This document shows, in pieces, positions 45,112-54,702 of a stretch of 64,000 nucleotides of DNA. Numbering within the stretch: the stretch's first letter is position 1; every line of letters starts with the position of its first letter. Both the position numbers and the translations under genes were made by a program. Below the pieces are notes generated by a model that did no database searches, was not told the origin of the DNA, and saw only the letters and a program-made list of their open reading frames with translations. Origin of the DNA: Paenibacillus illinoisensis NBRC 15959 (lineage in GTDB: Bacteria > Bacillota > Bacilli > Paenibacillales > Paenibacillaceae); assembly GCF_004000925.1 (NCBI RefSeq), contig NZ_BIME01000002.1, forward strand, positions 558,001 through 622,000. Direction: 5' to 3'.

Positions 45112-46140
45112 ATGTCCAAACATCATATGAACTTTCGTTACAAGAAATGGCTGCTGTCGGCTGCATCTTTGATCCTACTGCTTCTAAGCGCATGCTCCAA
45201 TTCCTCCGCTCTAGAATCCGCCGCCTCGGCGGGTGGGGAAGCCGGAACAGATTTGAAGCAGGTGAAACTGATCGAGGGCTGGTACGCCAAAGGGGAAGAT
45301 GGGGGCTATTTTGCGGCATTGCAGCAGAACTATTATAAGGACAAAGGGATCGACATGACGATTCAGCCAGGAGGCCCCGAGGTGTCAACCATGCAGCTTG
45401 TCGCTGCAGGCAAAGCTGAATTCGGTATCTCTTATGCGGATGAAATCTTGAAGGCCCGGGAACAGGGAATTCCTGTTGTCGGTATCCTTGCCGGTTTTCA
45501 AAGCACACCGCAGGTTCTGATGTACCACAAGGGGGAGAACATTCAGGACTTCACAGACCTGAACGGCAAAACCGTATACATCGGTACAGCGGTGCCTTAC
45601 TGGGAATATATCAAGAACCAATACAATCTGACAGATGTAAAAGAAATGAAGTATAACGGGCAGCTTGTCAATTTTATCAATGACCCGAGTTCGCTCAATC
45701 AGGGTTACATCACGAATGAGCCTTACGCACTTTCTCAGCAGGGGGTTGAGGTGGACTATCTGAAAATCGCCGATTCCGGTTACGCGAACTATGCAGACGT
45801 TCTTTTTACGACGGAAGATTATCTTAAAGAGCACCCTGATGTTGTTGAAGCTGTGGTGCAGGCAAGTCAGAAGGGTTGGAGCTATTATCTAGACAACTAT
45901 GAAAAGGTAAACCCGTTTATTCAAACCTATAATCCCGATATGACGGTAGAAGCAATGAATTATGAAGCAGTGCAGGAAAAACCCTTTATTCTTAACAAAG
46001 AATCTGAGGCAAATGGTATTGGTTACATGACAAAGGAACGCTGGAGCACCCTGCAGGATCAGATGATCAAGGGCGGAGGATTAACGAAGGCACTAGATGT
46101 TACCCAGGCGTTTACAACGGAGTATCTGATGAAGCCATAA
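45112..46140 (+). CDS. NMT1/THI5-like ABC substrate-binding lipoprotein 1
   Basis: 342 residues. Signal peptide with lipobox LLSAC-SNS. The mature domain has the NMT1/THI5-type blocks GGYFAALQQNYYKDKGIDMTI, GGPEVSTMQLVAAGKAEFGIS and GYITNEPYAL. Relatives bind pyrimidine precursors of thiamine, riboflavin and similar N-heterocycles. ATG 45112 follows GGGGGAGAG. A paralogue at 50038 in the same operon shares the layout but not close sequence, suggesting two related ligands. Confidence 0.9.
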   Translation: MSKHHMNFRYKKWLLSAASLILLLLSACSNSSALESAASAGGEAGTDLKQVKLIEGWYAKGEDGGYFAALQQNYYKDKGIDMTIQPGGPEVSTMQLVAAGKAEFGISYADEILKAREQGIPVVGILAGFQSTPQVLMYHKGENIQDFTDLNGKTVYIGTAVPYWEYIKNQYNLTDVKEMKYNGQLVNFINDPSSLNQGYITNEPYALSQQGVEVDYLKIADSGYANYADVLFTTEDYLKEHPDVVEAVVQASQKGWSYYLDNYEKVNPFIQTYNPDMTVEAMNYEAVQEKPFILNKESEANGIGYMTKERWSTLQDQMIKGGGLTKALDVTQAFTTEYLMKP

Positions 46141-46202
46141 ACCTGAACCAAAGGATTTGAAGCTTCAAATCAGAAATTTCAGAAAAAATGAGGGGACCTA
46201 AT

Positions 46203-47015
46203 ATGTTCAAACTTGGAAATCGAAAGAGCTATTGGCAAGTGTCCGAAACGCTGGTGGATCTAAGGCGAACGCAAAAGTACGGCAAGTCAGTAACCCTCCC
46301 TGCACAGCCGCAGGAAGTCATATTTGATCTCGAGCATACGGCAGTTATTGTCATCGATATGCAGAATGATTTCTGTACACCGGGTGGATGGCTGGATTCC
46401 ATTGGGGTTGATACCTCTCCGCTCCTTAACCCGGTCAGCAGGCTGAACCGACTGATGCCCGAGCTGCGAAAAGCGGGAGTGCCTGTGATATGGGTGAACT
46501 GGGGCAACCGGGAAGACCGAATGAACGTGCCGCCATCCGTACTTCATGTATACAATTCGGATGGGCGGGGCAACGGCATTGGGGACCCGCTGCCGGGGAA
46601 CGGATCCAAGGTGCTGGAGAAAGGCAGTTGGGGAACGGCAATTGTCGATGGTCTGGATTCGTCCACCGATGATATCTATGTGGATAAATACCGCATGAGC
46701 GGGTTTTGGGATACACCACTGGATAGTATTCTACGCAATCTTAATATTCAAACGGTGTTGTTTGCCGGGGTAAATCTCGATCAGTGTGTCATGCATACAC
46801 TGCAGGACGCGGCTTGTCTCGGATATGACGGCATACTTCTGGAGGATTGCTCGGCAACAAGCTCCCCGGATTTCTGCATAGAAGCGACCTTGTACAATAT
46901 CAAGCAATGTTATGGCTTCGTTACGGATTCCACCTGGTTGGTAGAAGAGCTGAACGGGGCAGCGACCCCTATAGAGAGAAACAACTCGGAAGAGCTGGCA
47001 TCGCTAGAAGGCTGA
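46203..47015 (+). CDS. Isochorismatase-like cysteine hydrolase (RutB/biuretase type)
   Basis: 270 residues. Catalytic Asp D52 lies in VIVIDMQNDF and nucleophile C195 in GVNLDQCVMHTLQDA. The extended middle (WGNREDRMNVPPSVL, GSKVLEKGSWGTAI) resembles RutB-type ureidoacrylate and biuret/carbamoyl amide hydrolases more than true isochorismatases. Such enzymes hydrolyse C-N bonds of ureido or amide intermediates. ATG 46203 follows ATGAGGGGA. Its place in the operon suggests a step that frees ammonia or carbamate from a ring-opened product. Confidence 0.88.
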   Translation: MFKLGNRKSYWQVSETLVDLRRTQKYGKSVTLPAQPQEVIFDLEHTAVIVIDMQNDFCTPGGWLDSIGVDTSPLLNPVSRLNRLMPELRKAGVPVIWVNWGNREDRMNVPPSVLHVYNSDGRGNGIGDPLPGNGSKVLEKGSWGTAIVDGLDSSTDDIYVDKYRMSGFWDTPLDSILRNLNIQTVLFAGVNLDQCVMHTLQDAACLGYDGILLEDCSATSSPDFCIEATLYNIKQCYGFVTDSTWLVEELNGAATPIERNNSEELASLEG

Positions 47016-47036
47016 ACGGAAGGATGGGATGACGCA

Positions 47037-48224
47037 ATGAAGGACCAATGGAACGCCGTTGTCAACCAGGTAAACGTTGAACCGACAGGGCAGGGTAGGC
47101 TGAACGGACTCAGCTTTATGGTCAAGGATGTGTTTGCCGTCCGTGGCCATACAAATGGCGCGGGTAATCCACGTTGGCTCCAGACGCATGGGCCCGAGGC
47201 GGAACACGCGGAAACGCTCAACCTGCTATTGGAGCAAGGAGCAAGGCTAACGGGGATGACGCATACGGATGAGCTGATGTTCAGCTTGAATGGTGAAAAT
47301 GTTCATTATGGAACACCAGTGAATCCAAGGGCTCCCGATCGTATCCCTGGAGGTTCATCGAGCGGATCGGCGGTAGCTGTCGCCGCTGGGCTTGCTGACT
47401 TCTCCCTTGGAACGGATACGGGAGGATCGGTGCGTGTGCCATCTTCGTACTGTGGAATTTATGGAATGCGTCCATCGCATGGCATTGTCTCCGCGAAAGG
47501 CGTTATCCCACTCGCTCCCAGCTTCGACACCGTCGGCTGGATGGCACGGGATCTCGAGACGCTGTACCGGGTAGGAGAAGTGCTTTTGCCGCAGACAGAC
47601 TCGGGTACAGGCTTCAGCCGGGTGCTCATCGGTGAGGATGCGTGGGAGCTTGCTGATACTGAGAGCAAAGAGGCGCTTGCCCCTTACCTGAAGCTGCTGT
47701 ACGGCATGGCTGCGAGCCATGAAACGGTTCGCATCGCCCCGCAGGGTCTACCTGAATGGATGACCATGTTCAGGACGATCCAGGGCTATGAAATATGGCA
47801 GGAGCATGGGGCGTGGATTGAACGTGAGCAGCCGACCTTCGGGCCAGATACGGCAGGGCGATTCTCCTGGGCAAGCACTGTTGAACGTGGAGATCAGGAG
47901 AATGCAGCTGAACGCCGGGTTGAGGTACGCAAGCACATGGCTGACCTGCTCAGAACGGATACGGTGCTTGTGATTCCGACGACGACTGGAGTGGCCCCGA
48001 AGCTGGGCTTGGACGGGCCTTTAATTGAAGAACGAAGAGTGAAAACGATGCGTTTAACCTGCATTTCCGGTTTGTCGGGTCTACCGCAGCTTACGATCCC
48101 CGCTGCCGGGGTGCTGGGATGCCCGGTCGGTATTTCGATCATTGCCGGTCCGGGACAGGATCAACGTCTGCTGGAATGGGCCACATCCTTTCTTTCAGCA
48201 GTAAATTCAGAAATAAAAGGATAA
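47037..48224 (+). CDS. Amidase signature family hydrolase
   Basis: 395 residues, short for the family but complete. The Ser-cisSer-Lys triad is K30 (FMVKDVF), S107 (GGSSSGSA) and S131 (DTGGSVR). It hydrolyses carboxamides to acid and ammonia; relatives include AtzE/allophanate-hydrolase-type enzymes of N-heterocycle degradation. The start ATG lies 21 bases after the previous stop. It may act after the isochorismatase-like enzyme; substrate unknown. Confidence 0.92.
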   Translation: MKDQWNAVVNQVNVEPTGQGRLNGLSFMVKDVFAVRGHTNGAGNPRWLQTHGPEAEHAETLNLLLEQGARLTGMTHTDELMFSLNGENVHYGTPVNPRAPDRIPGGSSSGSAVAVAAGLADFSLGTDTGGSVRVPSSYCGIYGMRPSHGIVSAKGVIPLAPSFDTVGWMARDLETLYRVGEVLLPQTDSGTGFSRVLIGEDAWELADTESKEALAPYLKLLYGMAASHETVRIAPQGLPEWMTMFRTIQGYEIWQEHGAWIEREQPTFGPDTAGRFSWASTVERGDQENAAERRVEVRKHMADLLRTDTVLVIPTTTGVAPKLGLDGPLIEERRVKTMRLTCISGLSGLPQLTIPAAGVLGCPVGISIIAGPGQDQRLLEWATSFLSAVNSEIKG

Positions 48225-48287
48225 GAGCATCATTCGATATATGGACATGAAGCTACGCGTAAAAACAATAAAGCCGCAGGAGAAAGG

Positions 48288-49139
48288 GTGTCAGTTATGT
48301 TTCAACGATATGAAGGAACAGCGTGGGAGGAACGATTTTTGCCCCGTCTGACAAGCAAACAGGTCAAAGAACTGCCGAAGGATAAGGCGCTGGTTATTCT
48401 CCCAGTCGGAGCTGTGGAGCAGCATGGCCCCCATCTGCCCGTATATACAGACACTTTGATTGGGGAAGCGACATTATCCCAAACGCTGGAGCGGGTGCGG
48501 GCGGATAAGGAGATCTGGCTGCTGCCTCCGGTCTCGTATGGCAAAAGCAATGAACATATCGGACTTCCGGGCACCATTTCCTTATCGGCGAGCACACTGC
48601 ATGCCATCATGCTGGACATTGCAGAAAGCCTGAAGGCTAGTGGTTTTCGCAAGTTACTGTTGTTTAACACCCATGGCGGCAACGTGGATTTGCTAAATAC
48701 AGTATCACGAGAAATACGGATCAGAACGGGGATGATGGTTTTCTATCTCAGTCCCAGCAGTCTGAATGTGGCAGAGGATCTACTGTCTCCCGAGGAGCTG
48801 GAATACGGTATTCATGGTGGTGATTATGAGACCTCTCTCGTGATGTCCATTAAACCGGACTGGGTGAAGGAGGAGTTCCTCGTCAAAGAGCTTCCTGATA
48901 TGTCCTCTTACCGCTTTCTTACATTAGAAGGGAAAATTCGTTTCGCCTGGAAGATGGCTGATATCTCTGCTACCGGCATTGCTGGTGATGCTACGACGGC
49001 CACACCTGAGAAAGGCAGCATTATTCAGGAACGAATCTCAACAATTTTGTCGGAGGCGCTGGAGGAACTGTGTGATTTCGAAATCACCGATGTCCGCGGG
49101 ACTGAACCGGTTCAACAGCCAGCAGGAAGCACCCCGTGA
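48288..49139 (+). CDS. Creatininase-family amidohydrolase
   Basis: 283 residues. Metal-site blocks LPVGAVEQHGPHLPVYTDT, SNEHIGLPGTISLS and FNTHGGN are intact, and YGIHGGDYETSLV near residue 180 provides a further ligand (E). The family opens cyclic amides (creatinine) or deformylates pyrimidine intermediates. GTG 48288 follows AGGAG; an internal ATG at 48297 is too far from it. The stop overlaps the next start (GTGA). A role in opening a cyclic amide fits the operon. Confidence 0.9.
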   Translation: MSVMFQRYEGTAWEERFLPRLTSKQVKELPKDKALVILPVGAVEQHGPHLPVYTDTLIGEATLSQTLERVRADKEIWLLPPVSYGKSNEHIGLPGTISLSASTLHAIMLDIAESLKASGFRKLLLFNTHGGNVDLLNTVSREIRIRTGMMVFYLSPSSLNVAEDLLSPEELEYGIHGGDYETSLVMSIKPDWVKEEFLVKELPDMSSYRFLTLEGKIRFAWKMADISATGIAGDATTATPEKGSIIQERISTILSEALEELCDFEITDVRGTEPVQQPAGSTP

Positions 49140-50002
49140 AGCTCGTCAGTCTGAAACACGGCGATGGTGAACAAGCAGCAATTGAACACAGGGAACGATT
49201 CTTTCTTCTGGAGGAGATCAACAGGGCGGAAGGAAGCGCATGGGGCACCTCCGTTATGGAGATTTTGCAGCAAGGCCAGCTAGAGGAGCTAATCCAGTGG
49301 TATCAAAAGCACGGGGATAGAGCAGTTTCATCCATCCCTTTCATACCTTCAGAAGGAGCCATAGCTGCTCCTCTCTTCCGCCACCCTCGTAAAATATGGG
49401 GAATTGGCATGAATTATGTGCAAAAAGCGATCGATCTCGCATCTACTCCTCCAGAGCGTGAGCCAGTCTGCTTCATGAAGCCGGACTCAAGCCTGATCGG
49501 GCCGGAAGAGTATATCCAGCTGACGGCTCAGGATGTGAATGTGACATCAGAAGCAGAGCTTGGCATTATCATCGGCCGAACCTGCAAAAATGTGCCGGAA
49601 GAACGTGCGCAGGAGGTCATTGCAGGTTTTGCCGCAACGCTGGATATGACTAACCAGGACATTCACGCACGGAACCCCAGATTCCTGCAGCGATCCAAGG
49701 TATTCGATACATTTTTCAGTCTTGGACCACAACTAATAACACCTGATGAAATAAGTGATCTGCAGAACCTCGTCGTTGAAACTGTGTTGAATGATGAGGT
49801 TATTCATAGCAATACGGTGTCTCGCATGATTTATCATCCATGGTTCATTGTCTCGTATTTTTCACAGATGATGACTCTCTATCCGGGAGATGTGATCATG
49901 ACGGGCACACCCGGATCCGTCCAGATTCAGCAAGGAGATGTCGCCGAGTGTAGAATCAGTGGCTTTATGACGCTTCGAAATCCGGTAGGGGAAGTCGTAT
50001 AA
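49136..50002 (+). CDS. Fumarylacetoacetate hydrolase (FAH) family protein
   Basis: 288 residues. The FAH C-terminal domain has the metal-binding E-x-E in TSEAELGIIIGRTCKN, the PEEYIQLTAQ region, TLDMTNQDIHARNPRF and the final block GDVIMTGTPGSV. Members cleave C-C bonds of acylpyruvates or decarboxylate/hydrate oxo-acids. GTG 49136 overlaps the preceding TGA, so the two are translationally coupled. It would act on the carbon skeleton after nitrogen removal; inference. Confidence 0.9.
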   Translation: MKLVSLKHGDGEQAAIEHRERFFLLEEINRAEGSAWGTSVMEILQQGQLEELIQWYQKHGDRAVSSIPFIPSEGAIAAPLFRHPRKIWGIGMNYVQKAIDLASTPPEREPVCFMKPDSSLIGPEEYIQLTAQDVNVTSEAELGIIIGRTCKNVPEERAQEVIAGFAATLDMTNQDIHARNPRFLQRSKVFDTFFSLGPQLITPDEISDLQNLVVETVLNDEVIHSNTVSRMIYHPWFIVSYFSQMMTLYPGDVIMTGTPGSVQIQQGDVAECRISGFMTLRNPVGEVV

Positions 50003-50037
50003 ATCATCAGTAATTTTCCTTGGGGAGTGGTAATGAG

Positions 50038-51054
50038 ATGAACAAGTACAGACAAAAGGGAACTGTCGTTTTACTCGCAGCAATATTTTCCTTATCCACA
50101 TTGCTGGCGGCTTGCGGGAATCAGCCAACTGCTGAGAATGCCTCTGCTACGGGGGGAAGCGAGGAACTGACGGCAATTACACAGGTGACGAACTGGTTTG
50201 CACAAGCAGAGCACGGGGGTCTGTATGCGGCAAAGGAACAAGGATATTACAATGAGGCTGGTCTCGATATGACCATCCAGGCAGGTGGGCCGCAGGTGTC
50301 TCCAACACAGATCGTGGCTTCAGGCAAGGCGCAGTTCGGACTGGCTACAGCGGATCAATTGCTGGTCGCTCGTGAAGAAGGAATCCCTCTTGTAGCAATT
50401 GCGACGATATTCCAGAAAAGCCCGCAGGGACTTATGGTTCATGCCAATCAGAGCATGTCCTCCCTGGCCGATTTGAACAACCGCTCCGTATACGTGGGGA
50501 CGGGCTCGGTGTTTTGGGACTTTGTGAAGAGTAAATACCAATTGGGTAACGTGAAGGAATTGGCTTATACCGGTTCTCTGGCTCCTTTTGTAGCTGATGA
50601 AACGGTTGCCATTCAGGGATATGTAACCAGTGAGCCGTACGAGATGAAGCAGCAGAATGTAGACATTAATTTCCTGCTACTGGCAGATGCCGGTTATAAC
50701 CCGTATTCCAATGTGCTGTTCACCACGGAGCAGTATATTCAGGATCATCCTGATATTGTGCGCGGTTATGTCGAGGCTTCCATGAAGGGCTGGGATTATT
50801 ACAAGACCAATTATGATACCGTGAATGACGTCATTCTAAAGGAAAACCCTGATTTTACGAAAGAAAAGCTGAACTATGCCGCAGAAGCGCTTATCCCGTT
50901 TGTATATGAAGGTGATGCGGCGACACATGGTGTAGGCTACATGACAGATGAACGCTGGACGGAGCTCGGAAAGCAGTTAAAGGAGATTGGGGCATTGAAA
51001 GAGGAGCCTGATGTCAGCAAAGTATTTACGGATGAGTTCTTGCCGAATTCCTAA
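50038..51054 (+). CDS. NMT1/THI5-like ABC substrate-binding lipoprotein 2
   Basis: 338 residues. Lipobox LLAAC-GNQ. GGLYAAKEQGYYNEAGLDMTI and GGPQVSPTQIVASGKAQFGLA parallel the blocks of the protein at 45112, and YVTSEPYEM likewise. ATG 50038 follows GGGGAGTGG; the frame opens earlier at 50020. A second binding protein deep inside the enzyme genes, with no second permease, suggests that one transporter serves two related compounds. Confidence 0.9.
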   Translation: MNKYRQKGTVVLLAAIFSLSTLLAACGNQPTAENASATGGSEELTAITQVTNWFAQAEHGGLYAAKEQGYYNEAGLDMTIQAGGPQVSPTQIVASGKAQFGLATADQLLVAREEGIPLVAIATIFQKSPQGLMVHANQSMSSLADLNNRSVYVGTGSVFWDFVKSKYQLGNVKELAYTGSLAPFVADETVAIQGYVTSEPYEMKQQNVDINFLLLADAGYNPYSNVLFTTEQYIQDHPDIVRGYVEASMKGWDYYKTNYDTVNDVILKENPDFTKEKLNYAAEALIPFVYEGDAATHGVGYMTDERWTELGKQLKEIGALKEEPDVSKVFTDEFLPNS

Positions 51055-51102
51055 GAGATTCCTTTGGGAGATCAGTTATACAACATACGGGAGGGGAACC
51101 GA

Positions 51103-52437
51103 ATGAATGAACATTGGATAGCCGTATTGAAAGAACGCATGGACCCAGAATTGCTGCAGTGGGAGGAGGCAGCCCTTGCCAAATATTCGATGGATTATCA
51201 TCACTTCTCTCCTGTGCTGGCCAGTCAGCTGCAGGGTAAGGTCGCCGAGTGCATTGCCAGTCCGCGCACCAAGGAGGAGCTTGATGATCTGCTCTCCATT
51301 GCTGCAGAGCTGGGAGTTCCGCTGACGATCAGGGGGAACGGCACCGGCAACTATGGACAATGCGTTCCGGTCACAGGCGGAATCGTCCTGAATCTGGCCA
51401 AATACAACAAGGTGCTCGAAATGGGAGAAGGCACGATGCGGATCCAGGCCGGTGCTAGACTCGGCAAAATGGAATCCACTGCCCGCAAGGCGGGTTATGA
51501 GCTGCGTACGATGCCTTCCACCTTTCAATCCGCGACGATCGGCGGTTTTTTATGCGGTGGTTTTGGCGGCATCGGTTCGATCAGCTGGGGGACGATCTGG
51601 GATGGGCTGGTACGTTCTCTAAAAATCAAGACCGTTGAGGTTCATCCCCGTACCATTGAGCTCCAGGGAGACGAGGTGCTGCCTTACCTGCATACTTACG
51701 GTACAATCGGCATTTTGTCCGAAGTGGAAATCAATCTGGCTCCCCGAGTGGAATGGATGCAATGGGCAGTAACCTTTGACAGTTTTGAACAGGCTTTTCG
51801 CTTCGGGCAGTCGGTTGCTGAGGACACTTCCTTGGTGAAACGGCTAATTTCCATCCATGAATGGCCGGTACCATCCTATTTTCTTCCGCTTGATCTCCCC
51901 GCTGATCATGCTGTCGCATTACTGGAAGTGGATACAGCCAACGAATTCCAGCTTGAACGTATCCTTTCGGAATATGGAGGTCACTTGGCTATGAAGGTCT
52001 CTGCCGAACAGTATCACAAAGGTGTAGGGGTCTCCGATTTCACATGGAATCATACAACATTGTGGGCGCGCAAGGCAGACCCTGGCTTGACCTACCTGCA
52101 GCTAAATTTTGAACCCTCCAGTGCCCTTGAGCAAATCTCATCAATGAAAAAGGAATATCCAGAAGTGATGAATCACATCGAGTTTGCCCGCCAAAACGGA
52201 AATTTGCTGATCTCTGGCCTGCCGCTGGTTCCGTTCACAACGGAGGAAAACCTGAATCAGCTAATGGAACGTTACGAGGAAAACCGGGTTAGAGTAAATA
52301 ATCCGCACACTTGGGATTTGAAGGAAGGCGGGCGATCATACGCCCATGATCGTTTGTGGGAAATCAAACATCGCAATGACCCGAAGGGCATTTTGAATCA
52401 GGAAAAATTAAAGCGTTCGGCTGTTAGCGGTATCTGA
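51103..52437 (+). CDS. FAD-binding oxidoreductase (FAD_binding_4/GlcD type)
   Basis: 444 residues. The PCMH-type FAD domain has the phosphate-binding block PLTIRGNGTGNYGQCVPVTGG and TIGGFLCGGFGGIGSISWGT. The C-terminus ending in NDPKGILNQEKL is typical of GlcD-like oxidases and dehydrogenases. There is no His-Cys covalent FAD motif of the berberine-bridge type. ATG 51103 follows GGGAGGGG. It probably oxidises an alcohol or hydroxy-acid intermediate, or the imported substrate itself. Confidence 0.88.
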   Translation: MNEHWIAVLKERMDPELLQWEEAALAKYSMDYHHFSPVLASQLQGKVAECIASPRTKEELDDLLSIAAELGVPLTIRGNGTGNYGQCVPVTGGIVLNLAKYNKVLEMGEGTMRIQAGARLGKMESTARKAGYELRTMPSTFQSATIGGFLCGGFGGIGSISWGTIWDGLVRSLKIKTVEVHPRTIELQGDEVLPYLHTYGTIGILSEVEINLAPRVEWMQWAVTFDSFEQAFRFGQSVAEDTSLVKRLISIHEWPVPSYFLPLDLPADHAVALLEVDTANEFQLERILSEYGGHLAMKVSAEQYHKGVGVSDFTWNHTTLWARKADPGLTYLQLNFEPSSALEQISSMKKEYPEVMNHIEFARQNGNLLISGLPLVPFTTEENLNQLMERYEENRVRVNNPHTWDLKEGGRSYAHDRLWEIKHRNDPKGILNQEKLKRSAVSGI

Positions 52438-52533
52438 TCAACGGGTGACGGAAGAATGGCGCAACCTGCAGCAGTTAACGTGCCATGCGGATTTTAATAG
52501 TCAATCCGTATCTACAGCAAAGGAGCGAGTTGC

Positions 52534-54216
52534 ATGAAATTTGGAAATGTGGTCATCCGCCGAAAGGTCCCTTGCACGATGCGCGACGGTATAACGTTGT
52601 ATTCAGATATATACCTGCCGGGCGAGACAGGAGAATATCCTGTGCTGCTGATGCGCCAGCCCTACGGACGGTCGATTGCTTCTACCGTTACGCATGCCCA
52701 CCCCGTCTGGTATGCAAGTAAGGGATATATCGTAGTAATTCAGGACGTCAGGGGGCGTGGAGAGTCGGAAGGCGAATTTAATCCGTTTGTTCAAGAAGCA
52801 GAGGACGGATTTGATACCATCAAGTGGGCAGCCGGTCTGTCCGGCTCGACCGGGAACGTAGGCATGTACGGTTTCTCTTATCAAGGCCTAACACAATGGG
52901 CAGCGGCTTCCCTTCACCCCCCTGCGCTCAAGGCGATTGCACCGAGCATGTGTCCGGCAGACATGTATCATGGATTATTTTACCCGCATGGCTCCTTTGC
53001 ACTTGGCAATCATTTGCCGTGGGCTTTCCAGCTGGCTCGTGACACGGCACAAAGAGCGGGTGACTTCGAAACGGCAGAGCAATGCTCCCGATTGATGCGG
53101 AGCCCCGAGGAGATGCTTTGGAAAATGCCATTGAATGAAAGGCATCCGATTCTGGAGCAATACTTTCCCGCATTTTATGATTGGATTGATCATCAAACGT
53201 ACGATGAGTACTGGGAACAGATGAACTGGATCAACGATATCGTAAAGGAACCCGTGCCGGCGCTTCATATTGGGGGATGGTATGACGGTTTCCTCATGGG
53301 CACGTTACAGTCGTTTGAAGCTCTGCAAGCTACGGCCACGCCGGATTGCTTTCATCGGCTCATTGTCGGCCCGTGGGCCCATATTCCATGGGGGCGCAGA
53401 GCGGGCGGAATCGATCATGGCGAGCAGGCAGATGGTGGTCATCATCTGGAGCAGCTGCGCTGGTTTGATTATTGGCTGAAGGGCAAGGAAGACATGGAAT
53501 TGCCTGGTGAATTGCAAATCCGATATTTTGACCAATTGAGTCATGAATGGCATACGGCGGAACAGCTGCCTTCTGTATTTCAGGATGGACACTCTCCGTC
53601 CGAATGGTATTATTTGTCCGGGTCACAGACCCCGGCGAACGGTGCGGCAGGAGGCGGGAGACTGGAAAAGCATAAGGAAGATGTGGAGGAAGCTGTGCCG
53701 GATGTATTCGTATACGACTCGCGTCTGCCGATGCGTCTTGACTCTTACCTGCCGTCCGACCGAGCTGCCATTCAGGAACGGCAAGAGATTCTGGTATATA
53801 CGGGAGGACCGCTTGCAGAGGATATCCCGATTTTTGGGTCCCCGGAGTTATCCGTGCAGTACCAAACATTGGGAGGCCCGACGGATCTGGTAGCCATCCT
53901 CACCACCGTATCCGAGAAAGGGACGGCCCGGCTACTGAGTGTGGGTCGCACGGAAATCTGCAGTGAAGGAGCAGATGCTTCCAATGAATGGAGAACAGCG
54001 CAGATCCGGCTGCGTCCCTTGGCGGCCACCCTTCCGGCTGGCTCGTATGTCCGGCTTGAGTTGACAGGCAGCGCCTTCCCGTTATTCGCCCGGCATCCAA
54101 ACGGTGTTACGGACGAGATAAACAGCACGGGAACGGGTGGGTTGAAGATTGCCACAACGGCTGTTCGCAGTACAGAACAGGATATATCCTGTTTGAGGCT
54201 GCCGTTAAAAAGATGA
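52534..54216 (+). CDS. CocE/NonD-type alpha/beta hydrolase (S15 family)
   Basis: 560 residues. N-terminal alpha/beta hydrolase domain with QDVRGRGESEGEF and nucleophile motif GMYGFSYQG. A helical cap follows, and a C-terminal jelly-roll domain starts near residue 370 (DLVAILTTVSEKG, LRLELTGSAFPLFARHPN-like blocks). The family includes cocaine esterase and X-Pro dipeptidyl peptidase. It has no signal peptide and would hydrolyse an ester or amide in the cytosol. AAGGAGCGAG precedes ATG. Confidence 0.9.
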   Translation: MKFGNVVIRRKVPCTMRDGITLYSDIYLPGETGEYPVLLMRQPYGRSIASTVTHAHPVWYASKGYIVVIQDVRGRGESEGEFNPFVQEAEDGFDTIKWAAGLSGSTGNVGMYGFSYQGLTQWAAASLHPPALKAIAPSMCPADMYHGLFYPHGSFALGNHLPWAFQLARDTAQRAGDFETAEQCSRLMRSPEEMLWKMPLNERHPILEQYFPAFYDWIDHQTYDEYWEQMNWINDIVKEPVPALHIGGWYDGFLMGTLQSFEALQATATPDCFHRLIVGPWAHIPWGRRAGGIDHGEQADGGHHLEQLRWFDYWLKGKEDMELPGELQIRYFDQLSHEWHTAEQLPSVFQDGHSPSEWYYLSGSQTPANGAAGGGRLEKHKEDVEEAVPDVFVYDSRLPMRLDSYLPSDRAAIQERQEILVYTGGPLAEDIPIFGSPELSVQYQTLGGPTDLVAILTTVSEKGTARLLSVGRTEICSEGADASNEWRTAQIRLRPLAATLPAGSYVRLELTGSAFPLFARHPNGVTDEINSTGTGGLKIATTAVRSTEQDISCLRLPLKR

Positions 54217-54255
54217 AAAGCAAGCATTAATTAAAATCAATCAAAGTGAGGTTGA

Positions 54256-54702
54256 ATGTATATGGTGAACATTCCAGGTCTGGTTGCTGGTAACTTTGAG
54301 AATTGTCCCGTCCACAAAATTTCCGCACAGGATACGAATAAGTTCATCCTGCTGTGCGACAGGGAGCAGGTTCCTTTCACTTCATTTGTGGAGATCTTCG
54401 AGGTTGGAGGCAGAACTCCATCCAATGAACACCGGGAAGCTTATGAATATTTTTATGTGTTAAAAGGGGAGGGGCTAGCCAAAGTTGGCAACGAGTATGA
54501 GACTCCGATCCGCCAAGGCTCATTCATTATCATTCCACCGGGCAACCATCACGATATTATTAACACGGGCAGCACGCGTCTGTATTGTCTGACGACCATG
54601 GTACCAGACGAGATGTTCTCGGATATGATCAAAGCGGGTCCGGCCACCGAGCTTGACGAGGAGGATCTGGCCGTGCTTCAGGCGCTGGCTACCGCACAAT
54701 GA
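54256..54702 (+). CDS. Small cupin-domain protein
   Basis: 148 residues, single cupin. Motif 1 is GGRTPSNEHREAYEYFYVLKG in outline (H and E ligands near residues 60-67), motif 2 PPGNHHDIINTG. Metal ligands appear present, so it may be an enzyme (isomerase or dioxygenase type) or a sensor. ATG 54256 or 54262 may be used; GTGAGG precedes. Its stop overlaps the amidohydrolase start (ATGA). Confidence 0.85.
   Translation: MYMVNIPGLVAGNFENCPVHKISAQDTNKFILLCDREQVPFTSFVEIFEVGGRTPSNEHREAYEYFYVLKGEGLAKVGNEYETPIRQGSFIIIPPGNHHDIINTGSTRLYCLTTMVPDEMFSDMIKAGPATELDEEDLAVLQALATAQ

Noticed and set aside
52485..52721. 78-residue frame overlapping the S15 hydrolase start
   Set aside because: It overlaps the strongly supported hydrolase gene in another frame and has no family features.
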